64,000 nucleotides of DNA, from assembly GCA_030041985.1 (NCBI GenBank), contig JASIAM010000221.1:1-64000 (forward strand), read 5' to 3'. The notes beneath the pieces were generated by a model. The model was not told where the DNA came from. It ran no database searches and was given only the letters and a program-made list of their open reading frames with translations. This DNA comes from Bryobacteraceae bacterium (GTDB lineage: Bacteria > Acidobacteriota > Terriglobia > Bryobacterales > Bryobacteraceae). How positions within the stretch are numbered: the stretch's first letter is position 1; every line of letters starts with the position of its first letter. The position numbers and the translations under genes are program-made. Positions 60,998 through 64,000 of the stretch are shown here, in pieces.

Positions 60998-62392
60998 ATG
61001 ACCATCATCGAAAAAATCTGGGACTCGCACGTCGTCTACCAGCAACCCGGCGCGCCGGCCCTGCTCTATATCGATTTGCACCTGATTCACGAAGTCACTT
61101 CGCCGCAGGCCTTCCAGGGCCTGCGCGAGCGCGGGCTTAAAGTCCGGCGGCCCGATCTCACCGTCGCCACTACGGACCACAGCATTCCGACTACCGACCG
61201 TTCGTTACCTATCGTGGATGAAATTGCCGCCCGCCAGGTGGCTCAGCTCGAAGCTAACTGCCGCGAATTCGATATTCCTCTCTATGGCATCCATAGTGAC
61301 CGGCAAGGCATCGTCCACGTGATCGGCCCCGAACTGGGTCTTACACAGCCCGGTATGACGGTGGTTTGCGGTGATAGCCACACCGCTACCCATGGCGCAT
61401 TCGGCGCTTTGGCGTTCGGGATCGGCACCAGCGAAATCGAACACGTGCTTGCCACCCAATGCCTCCTCCAGCGCAAATCGAAAACCCTCCAGGTGCGCGT
61501 AGATGGCGCATTAAAGCCGGGCGTTTCCGCCAAAGACATCATCCTCGCGCTAATCGCCCGGATCGGCATCGGCGGTGGCACGGGCTCGATTATCGAATAC
61601 ACCGGCAATGCCATCCGCGCTCTCTCTATGGAAGAGCGCATGACGGTATGCAACATGACCATCGAAGGCGGCGCGCGCGCAGGCCTGGTCGCGCCCGATG
61701 ACACCACCTTCCAATATCTTCACGGCCGGCCGCACGCTCCCAAGGGCGCCGAGTGGGATGCCGCCGTCGCCCGCTGGAAGCAACTCGTCACCGATGCGGA
61801 CGCAACTTACGGCCGGACCATCACCATCGACGCCGGCGCCCTCGAACCCATGATCACCTTTGGCACCAATCCGGGCATGGGCATTCCCATTGGCGCGCCA
61901 GTGCCGGAGCCTTCCCAGGTCTCCGATCCCGGTGAGCGTGAAGCGCTCCAGCAGGCGCTCACTTACATGGGCCTCGAAGGCGGTAAGCCGCTCGCCGGTC
62001 ATCCCGTGAACGTGGTGTTCATCGGAAGCTGCACCAATTCGCGCATCTCCGATCTGCGTACCGCCGCGCGCTTGCTCGCGGGCCGCAAGGTGAACCCCAA
62101 AGTGCGCGTGCTGGTCGTACCGGGTTCGCAGGAAGTCAAACGCCAAGCCATCGCCGAAGGCCTGCCGGAAATCTTTCGCGCGGCCGGAGCGGAATGGCGC
62201 GAGCCGGGCTGCTCCATGTGCATTGCCATGAACGGCGATTCGGTAGCCGCCGGCCAGTACAGCCTCTCCACCAGCAATCGCAACTTTGAAGGCCGCCAGG
62301 GCAAGGGCGCACGCACCTTCCTCGCCAGCCCCCTGACCGCCGCCGCCAGCGCCATCACCGGCGTGGTCACTGACGTGAGGACCCTGCTATGA
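60998..62392 (+). CDS. leuC: 3-isopropylmalate dehydratase large subunit
   Basis: 464 residues, aconitase family. The Fe-S cluster ligands are expected in [11 protein letters not shown] and in the C-x2-C of [34 protein letters not shown] and [15 protein letters not shown] are family blocks. With LeuD it isomerises 2-isopropylmalate to 3-isopropylmalate. The stop overlaps the leuD start (ATGA), consistent with one-to-one synthesis of both subunits. Confidence 0.96.
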   Translation: MTIIEKIWDSHVVYQQPGAPALLYIDLHLIHEVTSPQAFQGLRERGLKVRRPDLTVATTDHSIPTTDRSLPIVDEIAARQVAQLEANCREFDIPLYGIHSDRQGIVHVIGPELGLTQPGMTVVCGDSHTATHGAFGALAFGIGTSEIEHVLATQCLLQRKSKTLQVRVDGALKPGVSAKDIILALIARIGIGGGTGSIIEYTGNAIRALSMEERMTVCNMTIEGGARAGLVAPDDTTFQYLHGRPHAPKGAEWDAAVARWKQLVTDADATYGRTITIDAGALEPMITFGTNPGMGIPIGAPVPEPSQVSDPGEREALQQALTYMGLEGGKPLAGHPVNVVFIGSCTNSRISDLRTAARLLAGRKVNPKVRVLVVPGSQEVKRQAIAEGLPEIFRAAGAEWREPGCSMCIAMNGDSVAAGQYSLSTSNRNFEGRQGKGARTFLASPLTAAASAITGVVTDVRTLL

Positions 62393-62994
62393 AATTTCAA
62401 ATGCTTCAAAGCCGCATGGTGCCGATGCCTCAGCGCAACATCGATACCGACCAGATCATTCCCGCGCGTTTCCTCAAGACGATTTCCAAAGAGGGCTTGG
62501 GCGATAACCTCTTCTGTGATTGGCGCTACGATGCCCAGGGCAAGCCCAAGGCCGATTTCATCCTCAACCAGCCTCGCGCGGCCGGTGCGCAGGTGCTGCT
62601 GGCCGGTGATAACTTCGGCTGCGGCAGTTCCCGGGAACACGCTCCCTGGGCGCTGATGCAGTTCGGTTTCCGCGCTTTGATCAGCACCTCGTTCGCGGAT
62701 ATTTTCCGCGCCAACTCACTCAAGAATGGTCTACTGCCGGTGATCGTCCCGGCCGATGTCCACGCCGCCCTGTTTGATGCCGTTGCGTCTGACCGCAACG
62801 TCGAGGTCCGCATCGACCTTCAGAACCAAACTCTGACCACCCCGGACGGACGCACCGTAGAGTTCCCGGTAGACAGTTTTTCGAAACACTGCCTGCTCGA
62901 GGGCGTGGACGAAATCGGCTACACCCTTCAACATCAGGCCGAAATCGCAGCGTTTGAGGCGCGCCGCGTGGGTTCCGTAAACACGACGGCGTAA
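62389..62994 (+). CDS. leuD: 3-isopropylmalate dehydratase small subunit
   Basis: 201 residues. The swivel domain has [15 protein letters not shown] near the start and [17 protein letters not shown], the substrate-binding loop. It pairs with LeuC in the second step of leucine-specific synthesis. The leuA gene is not in this window. No obvious terminator follows. Confidence 0.96.
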   Translation: MKFQMLQSRMVPMPQRNIDTDQIIPARFLKTISKEGLGDNLFCDWRYDAQGKPKADFILNQPRAAGAQVLLAGDNFGCGSSREHAPWALMQFGFRALISTSFADIFRANSLKNGLLPVIVPADVHAALFDAVASDRNVEVRIDLQNQTLTTPDGRTVEFPVDSFSKHCLLEGVDEIGYTLQHQAEIAAFEARRVGSVNTTA

Positions 62995-63011
62995 TTTTAA
63001 CAGTCAGAGCT

Positions 63012-63629
63012 TCACACGCCTGGCCGGATCATTTCAAAGCGGCTACGCGTATGCGTGTACTCGTTGCCGCCCATGCGGCCTATGGCCCGCAGTTTCTCCG
63101 CGTCCACGCGAAAATTCTGCGTAATCGCCCGGTCGATATGAAAGCGGACAACTTCGCCCAGCACCAGGCTGCCCCCCAATGGCCGCGTGCTCACCTCGAT
63201 GATCTGCAACAGTTTGCATTCCATGTTAACCGGCGATTCCAGTACACAAGGCGGTTGTACGAGATCGCTGGCTACGGGCGTCAGCCCGGCAATCGCGAAC
63301 TCACTCACGCCCGCCGGATACTCGCCGGAAGTGAGGTTCATCTTCTCCGCGATCTCCTCGGTAACGATGTTGACCACAAACTCCCCCGTGGCGCGCACGT
63401 TTGCCAGCGTGTCCTTCGGCGGCTGGCGGACGCCGGAAGCGAAGCAGACCACCGGCGGATTCCCACATACCGCATTGAAGAAACTGAACGGCGCAAGGTT
63501 CGGCACGCCGCCGGCCGAAACCGAGGAGATAAACCCGATCGGACGAGGCACAACCGAGCCGATCAGTAGCTTGTAGCTGTCTTGTGGCGGCTGCGAAGCC
63601 GGATCAATGGCAAGTTTTTCCGTGTGCAT
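63012..63629 (-). CDS. Flavin reductase family protein
   Basis: 205 residues. The FMN-binding split barrel is recognised by GSVVPRPIGFISSVSAGGVP, NLAPFSFFNAVCGNPPVV and KDTLANVRATGEFVVNIV. The C-terminal segment with LVLGEVVRFHID is typical. Members reduce FMN/FAD with NAD(P)H for a partner monooxygenase or are stand-alone flavoproteins; no partner gene is adjacent. It converges with leuD. Confidence 0.88.
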   Translation of the reverse strand: MHTEKLAIDPASQPPQDSYKLLIGSVVPRPIGFISSVSAGGVPNLAPFSFFNAVCGNPPVVCFASGVRQPPKDTLANVRATGEFVVNIVTEEIAEKMNLTSGEYPAGVSEFAIAGLTPVASDLVQPPCVLESPVNMECKLLQIIEVSTRPLGGSLVLGEVVRFHIDRAITQNFRVDAEKLRAIGRMGGNEYTHTRSRFEMIRPGV

Positions 63630-64000
63630 GGGGATTCCTACCCATCACACCACAAATCCACCTCCCACTACGTTCCGCCGCCGGCACCCATTTGCAGGCT
63701 CCGGCGTTATGGCAACCACCAGCGGCCACACTTGGATGAATCCAACCTGGATTCGCCTTTGGCCACGTTTCTAATAAGGGCCTTCCAAGGCCAATCTTGT
63801 ACAGCATTCTTGGAAATATATGACTCAAAAAGGAGTTGGTAGCGCTAACGGGAATCGAAACCGACTCGGGTCATCTGATCTGGTCCGATCGAGGCGTAAC
63901 TAGCTGATTCTGCGGGGATGCAGGTCGGTCTTTTCCGCATGATAGCCCCTACGGAAGCCTACGGTGTGATCAATGTGTGATCAACAACTCTTGCCCCCGG
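63630..64000. other. Gene-free right end with direct repeat and tRNA-like relic
   Basis: No supported coding sequence. It contains an isolated tRNA 3'-end-like sequence near 63840 and a direct repeat GTGTGATCAA in two adjacent copies close to 63965-63985, which may belong to an adjoining mobile region beyond the window. Confidence 0.4.
63837..63859 (-). other. Isolated tRNA 3'-end-like sequence, possible attachment-site relic
   Basis: On the minus strand a TTCGATT loop is followed by CCCGT, TAGCGCT, A and CCA, the exact spacing of a T loop, T-stem strand, acceptor strand, discriminator and CCA. The bases upstream do not pair as a T stem and no anticodon arm is present, so this is not a functional tRNA. 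Integrated elements commonly leave such 3'-end copies. Confidence 0.4.

Noticed and set aside
1-64000. CRISPR arrays, insertion sequences or rRNA
   Set aside because: No regularly spaced repeats, transposase motifs or rRNA-like sequence were seen; the only tandem repeats are short and non-CRISPR.

Overview
The window looks like chromosomal DNA of an acidobacterium, most likely a Solibacter-like member of Bryobacterales. This is inferred from gene content: a PknB-type kinase fused to a TolB-like propeller, a tannase-family esterase, a PSMA-like M28 peptidase, a cytochrome c/copper monooxygenase-like protein, several secreted proteins of a type common in that phylum, and a mostly G+C-rich, densely packed chromosome. 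No taxonomic marker gene is present, so the assignment is tentative.

Layout. 1-24 is the 3' end of a tRNA, probably tRNA-Gln. 177-6436 carries a secreted M28 peptidase, then a short envelope-glycan type cluster (GT2 glycosyltransferase, two SAM methyltransferases) and a membrane metallophosphoesterase. 6438-11997 holds a Ser/Thr kinase, a tannase-family esterase and a Bcr/CflA exporter. 12075-14171 is a large radical SAM protein of the MJ0619/Tes type, a candidate for membrane-spanning lipid synthesis. 14393-30972 is a compact, uninterrupted, minus-strand cassette of about 15 tailed-phage structural genes, from terminase to tail tip, without integrase, replication, repressor or lysis genes. 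31259-32075 is a scar-like zone with a 59-residue basic protein gene and a decayed cytochrome P450 fragment. 32162-38086 is a PadR-controlled locus: a PadR repressor with a membrane partner on one side, and on the other an ABC ATPase followed by two paralogous membrane proteins that combine ABC-permease-like segments with a serine beta-lactamase-like domain. 38140-46602 contains housekeeping and stress genes (WbuC cupin, PolX, Nudix, VapBC, alkyltransferase-like protein, amidohydrolase, PCMT-like methyltransferase, DinB, cytochrome c/monooxygenase-like protein). 46988-53224 is a STAS protein and a tripartite RND efflux operon. 53461-59791 has a GT4 glycosyltransferase, an amylo-alpha-1,6-glucosidase-like enzyme, a beta-helix protein and a secreted unknown. 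59825-62994 is leuB-leuC-leuD. 63012-63629 is a flavin reductase-like protein, and near 63840 lies an isolated tRNA 3'-end-like sequence that could be an attachment-site relic.

The most unusual region is the phage-like cassette. Its reading frames are intact and tightly overlapped. The tail-assembly chaperone pair has a canonical -1 frameshift heptamer directly before the stop codon of the first frame, and the downstream frame is open all the way. The tape-measure candidate is very short, the coat gene is bracketed by strong hairpins, and an intrinsic-terminator-like hairpin abuts the first start codon. By gene content and order it resembles a gene transfer agent or a domesticated siphophage head-tail module. 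That reading is an inference and would need comparative genomics to establish.

A second genome-wide signal is a TANNNT hexamer (often GTACAAT) 5-8 nt upstream of several start codons, which suggests leaderless transcription.
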